64,000 nt of DNA. Origin: an uncultured Prevotellaceae bacterium (GTDB taxonomy: Bacteria; Bacteroidota; Bacteroidia; Bacteroidales; Bacteroidaceae). The position numbers and the translations under genes were made by a program. Shown here one piece after another: positions 49,401-58,300 of the stretch. Position 1 is the stretch's first letter; every line of letters starts with the position of its first letter. The notes under the pieces were generated by a model, which saw only the letters and a program-made list of their open reading frames with translations, was not told where the DNA came from and made no database searches. The stretch covers positions 23,921 through 87,920 of the forward strand of contig CAMKSE010000020.1 of the NCBI GenBank assembly GCA_946415365.1, in the 5' to 3' direction.

Positions 49401-52400
49401 GGAGCGTATATCGTCTTGGTAGTAGTAGTATTTTCTCCAGAAGGCACAGTGATAGTTTCTCCATACGGCCAGCTGGCACATTCGGGCAGAGAGTGTGCGT
49501 AATTGGTCTCACCATCCTTGATCAGATGCCCTGCTGCCCACTCTTCATCAGAATAGCGGCGGTTAACACTGTACTTAGTAGCCAGGTAGTTACCATCATC
49601 ATCCATCTGCACATACCCATTACCAATCTGACCGCCCGATATCGTTACATGCGTATCTTTCTGTACATAGCCATTCTCGCTGCCGCCATAGACGGAACCC
49701 TTGATGAAGGGATTTCCTTCGATGGTCACTACGGTCTGAGTGGCTAAGGCCAACGACCTAATAAACGTAACGTAAGCAGGCTGCAGTTCTGCAGAAGCAT
49801 TATAAGCATCATAACTCGTCGGAGCATCATTCAATGATTTACCGTCCCATTCCCCATTTACCAGAACTTGTATACCATTCATGTGGAAGGGTTGAGCGCC
49901 ATCAGCATAACCTTCGAATGGCAGGACACCCTTACCGGCACCAAACACATGGCCGAAGTCAGAGGGTCCGCCCGACTTTGTCATTTCCATATCGTCGGGA
50001 CCAATCTCGGCGTTGCCTCGGATTGTTACGTAGCAATATCCACTCTGGGGGTGAGTGTTATCGGGGGCTAATGCCACTGGCAGTCCATTTTCAACTTTAT
50101 ACTTGCCTACCGAAGCTATCTCGCCGCCGCCATAGACGCTGCCCAGAACCTTGGAATCTGCTTGAACAGTGACAGTACTGTGACCACGCACCAGAGCCGA
50201 ATAGCCATGAGTGTTGACACCCCTACCAGCACCGAAGACGTTGCCGTTAATGATAGGTGCGCTACTTCCTCCCGAAGGTATATCAGCGTCAGCGAGTCCA
50301 ATCGTCACCTCAGTGTTATGTTCCACTCGTCCTACCTGGCCACCGCCGTAGACATTGCCTCTTACATAGCCGTTGCCAATGTTGACATGCGTTCCATCGT
50401 CACCGCTCACCATGGCCTTCGCACACAAGAATGCCTCTCCTGCTGTTCCAGCAGTCGTTTTGGCTTCACCCTTGCCGCCGCCATACACATTGCCAGTGAT
50501 ATAAGCACCTAAGACGGAAACTCCTGTTTGTTCCGTAGACACCAAATCGACAGTCGCTGCCGTACCGATATTCACCGTAGGATCACCAATAACGTCAGCC
50601 GCATTACCACCGCCGTAGACATTGCCGATGACACCCAGTCCATTGGGGTTCTCTGAAGAAGCAAAAGAAGCAAGTCCAAGCTCACTCATGACATGAGGAA
50701 CACCCTTAGTATTATCATTATAGAAATGTCCCTTAATCATATTGATATTCACCGTCGGGTCGGCATACATGGCGGCACCTGTTCCAAAGCCACCACCGAA
50801 CACATTGTTGATGCGAGTGCAGGAAATGACGTTCAGCTCAGGCTCATCGTATGGCGTGAATGTACTTATTGAAGAAGTGGTCCATGACCATTCGTTTTGA
50901 TCCTCATCAAACGTATATGTATCCACTGGCAAGTGAGTATCAGTTGCAGATTGTCTCGGCATGAATTGGAGTTTGCCGTTCTTCAGTATGGCAGTCTCGT
51001 CGGAAGCACCTACGCCACCTCCATCGCCTTCAGAAGTCGTTGTTTTGACATAATAGCCATATATTGAGTAGGCTGCCTCGTTACCGCCGAGGTAAAGCTG
51101 GTCAATCGTTATGGGCGTGTCGCAGGTTCCCGTCTCCTCGATGTTCAGTTTGATATGTCCCCTAATGGCCCCGCCGGCGTTGTTGCCGCCGAACACCTGG
51201 GTAAAGTTACCGCTGGTAATGGTCAGTTCTACGTTGCCATTCACGTTGGCATTGTCGGCACCACCATAGACAAGGGGAATCGGTGTACCAGGTTTACAGC
51301 CCATGATCAATACAAGGTTACCATTGACATCGGCATTCTTACCAGCACCTACTATCTTCGCCACATCTAAGGGGCAGTTGTCTGAATTGACGTTTGAGAC
51401 GTCGATAGCCACATCGCCAGTAATGGTTCCTTTCTCGTTACTGGCACCGTAGGCCTCGTGCACAGTACCGCCATAAACCATGGTGTTTGCGTTGCCATTA
51501 ACATCGGCACCGGGGTTAATCTGCCACGTATTTCCTTTCTTATATTTGTCCTTACCGTTACCACCTCCGAACAAAGCGCCAATCTCGTAGGCACTATACA
51601 CATCCACATCCGTCTCAGGAACAGCTGCGGCATTACCGCCACCATAGACCGTCAGGATGCTGGTGTCGCTACAACCGTGGATGATGACATGTGCCTTCTT
51701 ACCGGACGCCTCGTAAGATGCCAGGTTACCACCGCCATAGACGGCAGCCAATCGATATGTATGGACTGTCTCCTCTGTGCTACTCTTGTCAGCTTCAGCT
51801 GTTTTCGTGATGGTTTCGCCATTGTCATCTTTGCCATCGACAGTCGTCCAGACCGTCACCGTCACGTCGCCCTGTGGCGAACCCAACAGATTGTTACAGC
51901 CGAACACACGGCCGCTCTTCAAAACATCATTATTGTCATTGTCTTTTTCGTAAGTGGTATAAAAGCTTGTAGCTGAACCACCATTACTTCCAAGAGTCAC
52001 ATTGATATCACCCCACACCACGGCTTCAACGTCTTTCGTCGCGCTGACACCTTGTGCATCATTAAAGCCTGTCTTCTGTCCTAAGCCGCCGCCGTAGGCA
52101 TCACCCTTGATGGTGCCGCCCGTCAGGTCGACGGTGGTCTTGTAATAAGCAGACCCCTCGGTATGGGCCCATGTGGCTTCTTGACGATAATAAGTGCCAC
52201 TGACAAATTCTGTTTCGGAATCCGTGATTTTCGTGTATGTATATTTACCATCTGACTCAGTCCTTGTGTACAAATCGGTTATTGATTCACCATCGTTTAG
52301 CGCAGTAGCCACCACGTAACCATTCACATCCCAGTTGCCGAGGTTGGTATCTGCCAAGGCACCACCGCCATAGACATCTTCCTCCACAGTGCCTCCAACT

Positions 52401-53698
52401 ATGTTAACATCCACGCTGCCTAAAGTTACGCCCATCTGGCCACCGCCATAGACAGAGCCATAGACGGAAGGAGTCCCCGAAGCAGTGATGGTTCCCGTCG
52501 TCTCATTCGGCGTCCACGTTCCGCCGATGGTCACATGGGGATTGCTGGTCAAGGCAAGCGTCTTCAGAAACGCAAGATATTCGGTCTCCGTTTTATAATA
52601 TCTCTTGATAAATTTTTGTCCATTATAGCCATCTTCATAAGTTATCCAATAATCCCATGTGTCGCCAGGGGTATCACTTGGACGGTTTTCATAGAGTTGC
52701 ATACTGTAGACACTCTTATAACTTGATAAAGTAGATGAGTCATAATGAGGCGTGACACCCTTGCAGGCACCAAAGACGTTGTGTCCTGTGCTACCACTTG
52801 TTCCTATGATAGCATTGTCTTTGATGTTAACGAGACATGTTCCACCGGTTTTGGGTTTTGTTGGTAATCCACCAACTACTTCAAATTTTCCCACCGAGGC
52901 TATCTCGCCACCGCCATAAACACTGCCGCCTACATGGGCAGCGCCCTGAACGGTAACAGCAGCGTTGCCGCGCACCAATGCCGAATAGCCATGTGTTTCA
53001 ATGCCTGCTCCGGCACCATACACATCGCCTTTGATATCGGGAGCATTTGTGGATCCACCTGCGGGGGATGTACCTATCACCACCTTCGCATCATCTTCCA
53101 CGCGGCCTACCTCACCGCCGCCATAGACATTACCATACACCACCGTACTGGCACCGCTAATACTTACATTTGTCGCGAACGCTATAGCTTTCTCACACCA
53201 CCATGTATCATCCGACCCCTTGCCCGCTCCGAACACATGTCCTGAAGCATGGTTTACGGTTGATTTATCCTGAACACCTATCGTACCACCAGTGATATTC
53301 ACCGTGCATATGCCTGTGTTTTTGTTTGTGCCAGTGATTGTGTTGTTTCCTGCAGTATTGTTATGGTTATTATTTGTATCATTAACATCGCCATTAGCTT
53401 CACTATTTTTCCATGTATAATCGTATGAGCCATTAGGCTTGTAGATGGTACCCACGTCGCCCATTTTACCTCCACCATAGACGTTGCCATCTACTTGGCC
53501 AATGCTCATATTCACCGCAGTATTGACCAGTACACCTGCCTGGTTACCGCCGCCATAGACGTTACCGTGGACAACAACTCCTGTTGGTGTCTCTGATGAC
53601 TCCTGTGCCATTGCATTGGTACCCGTCACAAACATCAGCGCTCCCATGAGCACTGCCCTCAGGGCATTCACGATTGTATGGTTCATATCTTGTGTCAT
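43460..53698 (-). CDS. Giant secreted repeat protein (VYGGG repeats), 3412 aa
   Basis: A single 10.2-kb frame. Signal peptide at residues 1-32 (VLMGALMFVTGTNAMA). The rest is repeats of the type GNVYGGGEIGRVEDDAKV: beta-strand units with V(Y/F)GGG turns, dozens of copies, the pattern of a right-handed beta-solenoid (inferred). A supermodule with HGYSALVRG, DTWDY and a Tyr-rich stretch occurs near 53.2-51.1 kb, again near 46.3-44.2 kb, and in part near 50.5-49.7 kb. There is no T9SS tail; it ends KKTTTTTP. It is probably a surface adhesin or shaft. No function is known. A complete ORF of this size without stop codons argues for selection. Confidence 0.85.
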   Translation of the reverse strand: MTQDMNHTIVNALRAVLMGALMFVTGTNAMAQESSETPTGVVVHGNVYGGGNQAGVLVNTAVNMSIGQVDGNVYGGGKMGDVGTIYKPNGSYDYTWKNSEANGDVNDTNNNHNNTAGNNTITGTNKNTGICTVNITGGTIGVQDKSTVNHASGHVFGAGKGSDDTWWCEKAIAFATNVSISGASTVVYGNVYGGGEVGRVEDDAKVVIGTSPAGGSTNAPDIKGDVYGAGAGIETHGYSALVRGNAAVTVQGAAHVGGSVYGGGEIASVGKFEVVGGLPTKPKTGGTCLVNIKDNAIIGTSGSTGHNVFGACKGVTPHYDSSTLSSYKSVYSMQLYENRPSDTPGDTWDYWITYEDGYNGQKFIKRYYKTETEYLAFLKTLALTSNPHVTIGGTWTPNETTGTITASGTPSVYGSVYGGGQMGVTLGSVDVNIVGGTVEEDVYGGGALADTNLGNWDVNGYVVATALNDGESITDLYTRTESDGKYTYTKITDSETEFVSGTYYRQEATWAHTEGSAYYKTTVDLTGGTIKGDAYGGGLGQKTGFNDAQGVSATKDVEAVVWGDINVTLGSNGGSATSFYTTYEKDNDNNDVLKSGRVFGCNNLLGSPQGDVTVTVWTTVDGKDDNGETITKTAEADKSSTEETVHTYRLAAVYGGGNLASYEASGKKAHVIIHGCSDTSILTVYGGGNAAAVPETDVDVYSAYEIGALFGGGNGKDKYKKGNTWQINPGADVNGNANTMVYGGTVHEAYGASNEKGTITGDVAIDVSNVNSDNCPLDVAKIVGAGKNADVNGNLVLIMGCKPGTPIPLVYGGADNANVNGNVELTITSGNFTQVFGGNNAGGAIRGHIKLNIEETGTCDTPITIDQLYLGGNEAAYSIYGYYVKTTTSEGDGGGVGASDETAILKNGKLQFMPRQSATDTHLPVDTYTFDEDQNEWSWTTSSISTFTPYDEPELNVISCTRINNVFGGGFGTGAAMYADPTVNINMIKGHFYNDNTKGVPHVMSELGLASFASSENPNGLGVIGNVYGGGNAADVIGDPTVNIGTAATVDLVSTEQTGVSVLGAYITGNVYGGGKGEAKTTAGTAGEAFLCAKAMVSGDDGTHVNIGNGYVRGNVYGGGQVGRVEHNTEVTIGLADADIPSGGSSAPIINGNVFGAGRGVNTHGYSALVRGHSTVTVQADSKVLGSVYGGGEIASVGKYKVENGLPVALAPDNTHPQSGYCYVTIRGNAEIGPDDMEMTKSGGPSDFGHVFGAGKGVLPFEGYADGAQPFHMNGIQVLVNGEWDGKSLNDAPTSYDAYNASAELQPAYVTFIRSLALATQTVVTIEGNPFIKGSVYGGSENGYVQKDTHVTISGGQIGNGYVQMDDDGNYLATKYSVNRRYSDEEWAAGHLIKDGETNYAHSLPECASWPYGETITVPSGENTTTTKTIYAPYDKYAMITEGHEEEYEVVYDAANNKSTNGGRRQGSDGHTFYGNVFGGGSGYYPYKPGRWFEDAGAVYGNTYVTIKGGHILTSVYGGNEMTDVGKYADNDQLNLTSGGSCYVTMIGGTLGVPRTLKQIEKHPVTCYLFGAGKGDQRVFFNKLTNVGNVYVHISDDARIYGSVFGGGEDGHVMKNVEMNIGGNTLPAVYSSSSTDEVLKALNLTAQGTKPVETSEGTITHPYIGTWGTSYVDGNVFGGGRGFGGDAYTAGNVAGTVTMNIYGGTMLGSIYGGGRLGSVGYGLFDASVTAYYGKMRPDNTTETATGASSTLDNFPRGYVYMTIGKDDGTGPTIGNTHEYIVPNTDSSTGNTPSSITETDFKKWSAADWTAWKNHNHVPNTEYDTTTGRLTHTKGGNVFAGGMGRFYQLDGSTAISAVDWWKLGNVKSTKLTITGGNILSNVYGGGELGMVQGGSHTSEDNKTVSTEIIISGGTIGTDIADYTFGSVFGGGYGSLVEKFTHTGGKPDSYPKYIAGRVKGSTEVTISGSSTVVKASVYGGGEMAAVGESEVLLASTDPVVPGETLTGENGAPVEANTYVIISGGTIGKAKEGTTYFGGAKMGNVYGGGSGHNNTVRSGHIYGNTNVTISDGVIYHNVYGGGAYGSVGDFTYHLDNTTKKVDGISGRHADRTDTGTANVTITGGTIGYDGKENGMVFGSSRGDINRPEERDDYTAWVYDANVIIGTAATGTQGEEGYVAESGPAIKGSVYGSGENGHTFNNTVVTVNGGKIGIDDSNDDGYSVTSNDKTYEGAAYPYRGNVYGGGCGTDKYFSDHTLEDHSGEGDYYNPLAGIVYGTSTVNINDGTVVRNVYGAGAMGSVGKTTWTTTTTGEGEEATTVTTATTAGGSTMVNINGGIIGTTGTVGDGNVFGAARGSKDIVQADYINDLSSVSVTNVNVFGGTVKGNVYGGGELGDVGTIIKNTSDYNYTWQKTGGGANTALNNGITENNTNTGICNVTITGGTIGSSTAGTGNVFGGGKGDANTWWCEKAMAFATNVSVSEASGATTKVFGTVYGGGEIGRVEDDSKVIIGTADGSDTPEIVGSVFGAGKGLATRGYSALVRGNSVVTVQGSAQVGGNVFGGGEEASLGRFNLVKGLPKFPLTGGSATVTIQDQATVGSSNTSRSVYGAGQGVTPNFDSSNYKNYKSMQLERNKPAGDEGDTWDYYIDDDNKKDETFVWVYYKTEPEYQSFLNTLAIASHPTVTIAENATVYGDVYGGGQRGITLGRVDVNITGGTVKQDVYGGGSLADTNKGNWDDDRYVKATVAAGASVAGLYTITSGSGTAESPYVYTPTAANAVNDGSTTYYRKGTWAEGKSAATYTTNVTLTGGVIDRNVYGGGLGQLAKDAVGTSGQEGYVPAVSAVEAKVYGNVLVKLNEDTANDDCYVKGTIFGCNNLNGSPQNDVTVHVYKTVQKNSSGTVIDKPTKNTNAYEVEAVYGGGNLAAYYPDDVDSRKSAVANVIIDGCDKTSIKSVYGGGNAASVPATEVVVNGTYEIGEVFGGGNGLDNYQIDGVWYQNPGANVGLENYTHRLTSSVSSPGTEDNPYYLAENNTDPDTSTRESRSDNYGYGIGKAHATIYGGTVHKVYGGSNTKGNVRVESRTTLEDRGCNYTVGEAYGGGNNAPQDGDAVLEAGCIQGLDIAYGGSSNADVNGDVILNITNGTYGRVFGGNNLGGIIRGTIIVNIEETGCRPIVIGQLYGGGNLAPYTVENIDKTRTDLNFTDPTANNYYKNFPKVNVKSFTSIGTVFGGGFGTRAELVGNPQVNINVYKGKYYNTFKGNDNEIGGNAKVVGTSVKYPADNDAGYADGYPIPSHEHGAIGAINDVFGGGNLAAVIGNPTVNIGTEAGEEVYVAVEVASTITDVKGYYTRTGEGTNESPYAYSEITESTTPATGTTYYLKTVKAVDIRGNVFGGGNNAEVTGNTNVVIGKKTTTTTP

Positions 53699-53720
53699 AT
53701 TATGTTCTGTTTTATCACAG

Positions 53721-53733
53721 GGGGACAGTCCCC
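53721..53733. repeat. REP-like palindrome GGGGACAGTCCCC
   Basis: Palindrome with central A/T in the gap between the AAA-ATPase gene and the giant gene. Same type as the palindrome inside the methyltransferase gene (40895-40909). Confidence 0.6.
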
Positions 53734-53742
53734 GTGTGCATC

Positions 53743-55293
53743 TTATATCGTCACTTCAAATATTCGTTTCCCGTTGTTCTCTATCCAATGAGGCTCAGTC
53801 TTCTTCCGATTTTTGGAGAAATCGAAAGTCACCAGATAGCCTTCCGCCGAGCCGCGAGTCGTAAGGTATGAGGCCAATTGGTCGCGCCCTTGCTCCTCAT
53901 ACTTCTCGCCGCGCCATATCTTCAGTTCAATGATGAATTCCTCGCTACCGTAGCTCACCACCAGGTCCATGCGCCGGTTGTCGCGCGTCTGCGGCTCCAC
54001 ATAGTAGAACCCCGTACCATTGATAATGGGCTTCAGAAACGTCAGGAACAGCAGGCGACCCTCCTTTTCCAAGAACGGTACGGTGCTCTCGCGGTATTCC
54101 TCGTGCATCAGGTCAGCAAAGCGGGTAATGACCAGCTCCATGTCAAGCCGTCCGTTGCGCACATAGTTCATCTGCATGCGCAACTTGCCCAGATTGTTGA
54201 TAGTCTGCTCGGCTATGAAGTAGTTGTTAAGCACCTCTTCGAAGATGATGTTATGGATACGCACCTTTCGCCTTGTGTCGAATCTGATGATGCTGAACAT
54301 CGTGGCGAAGTCCATCACGGGGTTGTTCATGTCGTAGGTCACCTCCTCACCGTTGATGGAGATGGCAAAGATAAACTGCTTCAACTCCGGATAGTTCTCC
54401 AAGTTCTTCGTCAGGCTGGTGAAGAGGGTGTTCTTCTCCAAGATGGTCTGCTTCGTGGCCGTCTGCACCCCATTGATGGTCCAGTCTTTGTCCAGTTGCT
54501 CGTCAATCACCTTGCAGATTTTACTCACGAGGAATGGATAGCCTGTAGTATATTTGTATATTTCCTCACTCACGGCAGGGATGTCCATGCCCGTGTGTTC
54601 GTCCTTTTCGTAGTCAGAGAGCATCTGGGCTATCTCTTCGGGGTGGAAGGTCATGTCGATGTTGAAGTCTGCCGCAATGTTCCAAGGCGAATTATACTTC
54701 TTCTCAGCTTCCGGACGGAGTTTCACCTTCAGGTTCTTCACGTCGTACACCCCTGCCAGAATCACGCTATGGAACGTGCTGCTCATGCCCTGCAAATCGC
54801 GCTCCAGGTATCTGTTGCGTAGCATTCCGAGGAAATTCAGGAACAGCTGGTTGTCGCTGCTCTTGTCAACCTCGTCGATGGTCACAACGACAGGTTTCGG
54901 CGCCTCCCTACAAAAATCAGTTATCAGCAGTGCCAGCTCGTCCATCGACTTCGCCGTATTGTTCTGCCAAATGCCTACCAGTGCGTCGTTTTCCTTCTGT
55001 GAGGTAAGGTAGCGGCCCATCAAATTTGAATAGGTTTTGACGAAAGCCTCTTCCGATGTGAATGGACTGTCGCCAAGTCCCTCAAAACTCATTGGCACGA
55101 CAATATATCGTTCCGACAGCCGCCGCCAAATCATGTAAAGCATCGTCGTCTTGCCATACTGCCGCGCACGGTTGATGGTGAAATACTCGCCAGCGTCAAT
55201 CAGATCCTCCACGGCCTTAAAACGCTTCTTCGAGTCCACCATGTAATGCCGCTCTGGATTGCAGCTGCCCGTTATATTGAATTTCTTTCTCAT
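53743..55293 (-). CDS. AAA-ATPase-like protein with PD-(D/E)XK nuclease-type C terminus
   Basis: A 516-aa protein from ATG 55293 (MRKKFNITGSCNPERHY); the frame opens at 55353. The N-terminal half is AAA-ATPase-like: the Walker A ARQYGKTTM at about residues 43-51 and a Walker B stretch VVVTIDEVDK. The C-terminal part, NRRMDLVVSYGSEEFIIELK followed by QLASYL, is the PD-(D/E)XK pattern. Proteins of this group are widespread in Bacteroidetes; their role is not settled. It lies between two giant surface-protein genes, gaps 28 and 44 bp, on the same strand. Its presence in that operon is unusual. Confidence 0.85.
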   Translation of the reverse strand: MRKKFNITGSCNPERHYMVDSKKRFKAVEDLIDAGEYFTINRARQYGKTTMLYMIWRRLSERYIVVPMSFEGLGDSPFTSEEAFVKTYSNLMGRYLTSQKENDALVGIWQNNTAKSMDELALLITDFCREAPKPVVVTIDEVDKSSDNQLFLNFLGMLRNRYLERDLQGMSSTFHSVILAGVYDVKNLKVKLRPEAEKKYNSPWNIAADFNIDMTFHPEEIAQMLSDYEKDEHTGMDIPAVSEEIYKYTTGYPFLVSKICKVIDEQLDKDWTINGVQTATKQTILEKNTLFTSLTKNLENYPELKQFIFAISINGEEVTYDMNNPVMDFATMFSIIRFDTRRKVRIHNIIFEEVLNNYFIAEQTINNLGKLRMQMNYVRNGRLDMELVITRFADLMHEEYRESTVPFLEKEGRLLFLTFLKPIINGTGFYYVEPQTRDNRRMDLVVSYGSEEFIIELKIWRGEKYEEQGRDQLASYLTTRGSAEGYLVTFDFSKNRKKTEPHWIENNGKRIFEVTI

Positions 55294-55321
55294 TACCTTC
55301 TTTATATTCGTTCTATTACAA

Positions 55322-58300
55322 TCATTTACCAATGCCTTCGCCTGATTCCTCACCTGTGCCCTCGCCGGAACCGCCTAAGGCACCTCTGGAGCCATTATTG
55401 TTAGACGGTGGAGTAACGAGGTTCACTGTGGCAGTACCTCTTACTTGGCCAGCATTGCCGCCGCCGAAAACATCCTTATTGATGATGCCATTATACAGAT
55501 TTACAACCGTGTTGCCATGCACCTCAGCCTTATTACCACCACCGAACACGTTTAAGACATTAAAGTCACCTTCTTTTGCATTAACAGACGGTGTATTGAT
55601 ATTCACCTCCGTATCGTTCTCTGCATCCGAGGCATCACCGCCACCGAACACGCCACCAACGAAATCTGGATCGACGACGATAACAGGTTCTCCTGTGGTT
55701 TTATCTTTTATCACAAACCCATCATTGTCCATACTGACTTTGTTGCCCTTGACGATAGTATTTCCGGTGATATTTAGAGTCACCTTGCCAGTAACCTTAC
55801 CAAGGCCGCTAGTATCACCTGTTGTTTTGATGGTGTAGACATCTTTACCTTCATTGTCTTTATCAGTAAGGGTTTGGGCTCCACCATTAAGGCTTCCTAC
55901 ATGCACCCAAGTGTATACTGTGGAAGATGGATAATCAGCCTTTTCATAAACACCTGTAGCCTCATTATAATTGGGGTTAGCCGAAATAGGAGAACCATTT
56001 TCATCTTTGATGGTAAAACCACCTGTAGCGAAAATACTTGCCGTTGGCGTTTTAGCAGAATAGCCAGCGCCATAAACATTGCCATTAACAGTACAGTTAT
56101 CAAGCGTAGAGGTGGCTGTCCCATTTACCTTACCCAAGCTACCACCCCCATAGAAATTGCCTTTTACAGTACAGTCTGTCAACGTAGAAGTGACATTATT
56201 AGTCTGCGCTAAAGAGAAAGCGGCAAACTTCAAATATAATCGACCAACATTACCTGCAGACCCTCCAAACAATTCGTATTCATATCCACAGGCGACACCT
56301 TTCCCAGAGGTGAATTTACCACGATAGCTTACATTTCCAGAATTATCATAGCTTTCTCCGACCCAACCATTGAAACCATAGTTCTTATCTTCAAATTTGT
56401 TGTACCGCTTATCTTCTGGACACCACCTATAAATAGAAGTACCTCCATAGCCTGCACCGAAATAAGACCCAAACTCACAATATGAGGCTGTAGTAATAAC
56501 TGTCTTTGTCGCAGCCAAATCGCCAAACTTGGGTCCCCCACAGAAAAGGTCAACATAGCTATTCTTAATAGTCGTGTTGAGGTTTCCCGTAATCTGAGAA
56601 CCACCAGAAACAACTTTTAATCCTCCTCCATAAAAACTCCTTATATCAGCATGATCAATTTTCCATGTAATATCGCCATCTATATTTTCCTGTCCTGCGC
56701 CAGCCACTTCCCCAAATTTGCCGCCATCAATATAGCACTCGGCGTTTCTATCACCATTTGCAGCAGTGCAGGCTGTAGCATTAGGACGGAAATAACCAGA
56801 AAGATATACAGATTCGTACTCTCCACCTGTGATTGAAATAGGCCGGTGAGGCATGGCTTGGCTTTTATCCATGTGATTTCCGTTGCTAAGCATCTTAAAC
56901 CACACGTTGTCGCCAAAGAGCATATATTTTGTTTTATTATTATATGCATCAGAAGTACCTGTGTTATTGGCACAAAACTGATCTATAACACCACCCATAA
57001 AGATGAGAGGAGAGTTTGTCTTGCCATTATAACTATGTTCAAACTGACCATACTTTATTAACCCTGTGGTGGTTATCTCAAACCATCCCTTTGGCGTACA
57101 GTTGCCAGGAATACCAAGATCACCATGGGAGGCCATCTTTTGAGCCATAGCCATGCCTGGGACAGTGATGAAATCAAAACGGATGGGGGAAATCTGTTGA
57201 TTTTTGCCGCTTCTATATATCAAGCAATAGTCTGGTTCGTTATCCTCGTTAAGATCAATGGACATAATTGTAAAAGGCTTTGTGCCACTTGACAACTCTG
57301 GTCCACCCTTACCGAGTTCTGCATGGTGATGATAGTTACCAACCAAAACTATAGCATAGTCATAAACCGTTGGGTTTGTCACTCCCGTTAAAGCATCCAA
57401 AGCTCCATTAACATTGTTTACTTTATTAATACTAGTGTACACTTTTTGACTCCCCGTAAGTAATGGACAATCAGTATTATTAGTATAGCGTTGCCCGCCT
57501 ACTTGAGTAAGATCATCGGTAGTTTTATACCCATATCGGTCATAACAGGCATCGGAGAGATAGGCTGCAATGCCCCAGTAGGGTTCAATGGTAATACCCG
57601 TTACTCCTTTCGGGACGTTGAAATATCCTCCCTGCGAGAAAATACGACCACTTGTTTTGTTAGTTGTGTTTGCTGGGTATATATCCTTACCGTATGTATC
57701 GCGGTCAGCAAAATTATAATTAGGCGAATCATAGTTGGTTTCGGAATAGCCACCTGATGTGCCACCTTCCATAGAAACAATCTTCCAACCCGTTACCACC
57801 CTATTACCTGTATAATTACCCGTACCTACCTCGTTATAATAGGGCAACTGAACCTTGTCGTAGTTAAAGTTGTAATTCAAGGTGTCTTTATCGATACGCG
57901 GGAGGGTGAGGCTGGTAGTTTCAACATTTGCCCCTGTAGGTGCTGATTGACCGTAACCTGATGTACTGTTTTGGATGGTGATGGTCAACGTTGTGCCTAA
58001 ATCCTTTCCTTGGTTGCGTTTTGTGACAGAAGTACGGCTAACTTTTGCACCTGTCGCATCATAAGTATTATACGGGTCATAATTCACGACCGAGTAATAT
58101 GTGCCTTGCTCTTTCAGGATCGGATAAGGCGCAATGCTCTTGTCGAGCACCCATTTGGCCATTTTGTTATTGTCGCCTGTTCCTCTTCCGTTTGCGGCAT
58201 TACCCGTTGCATACCAAGCAGCCAACTCGCGGGTGGAATTGAGCAAGTGCCGGTAGAACTCAAATCGAACCAAGAACCTTTCCTCAGCAGCAAGGGCGCA

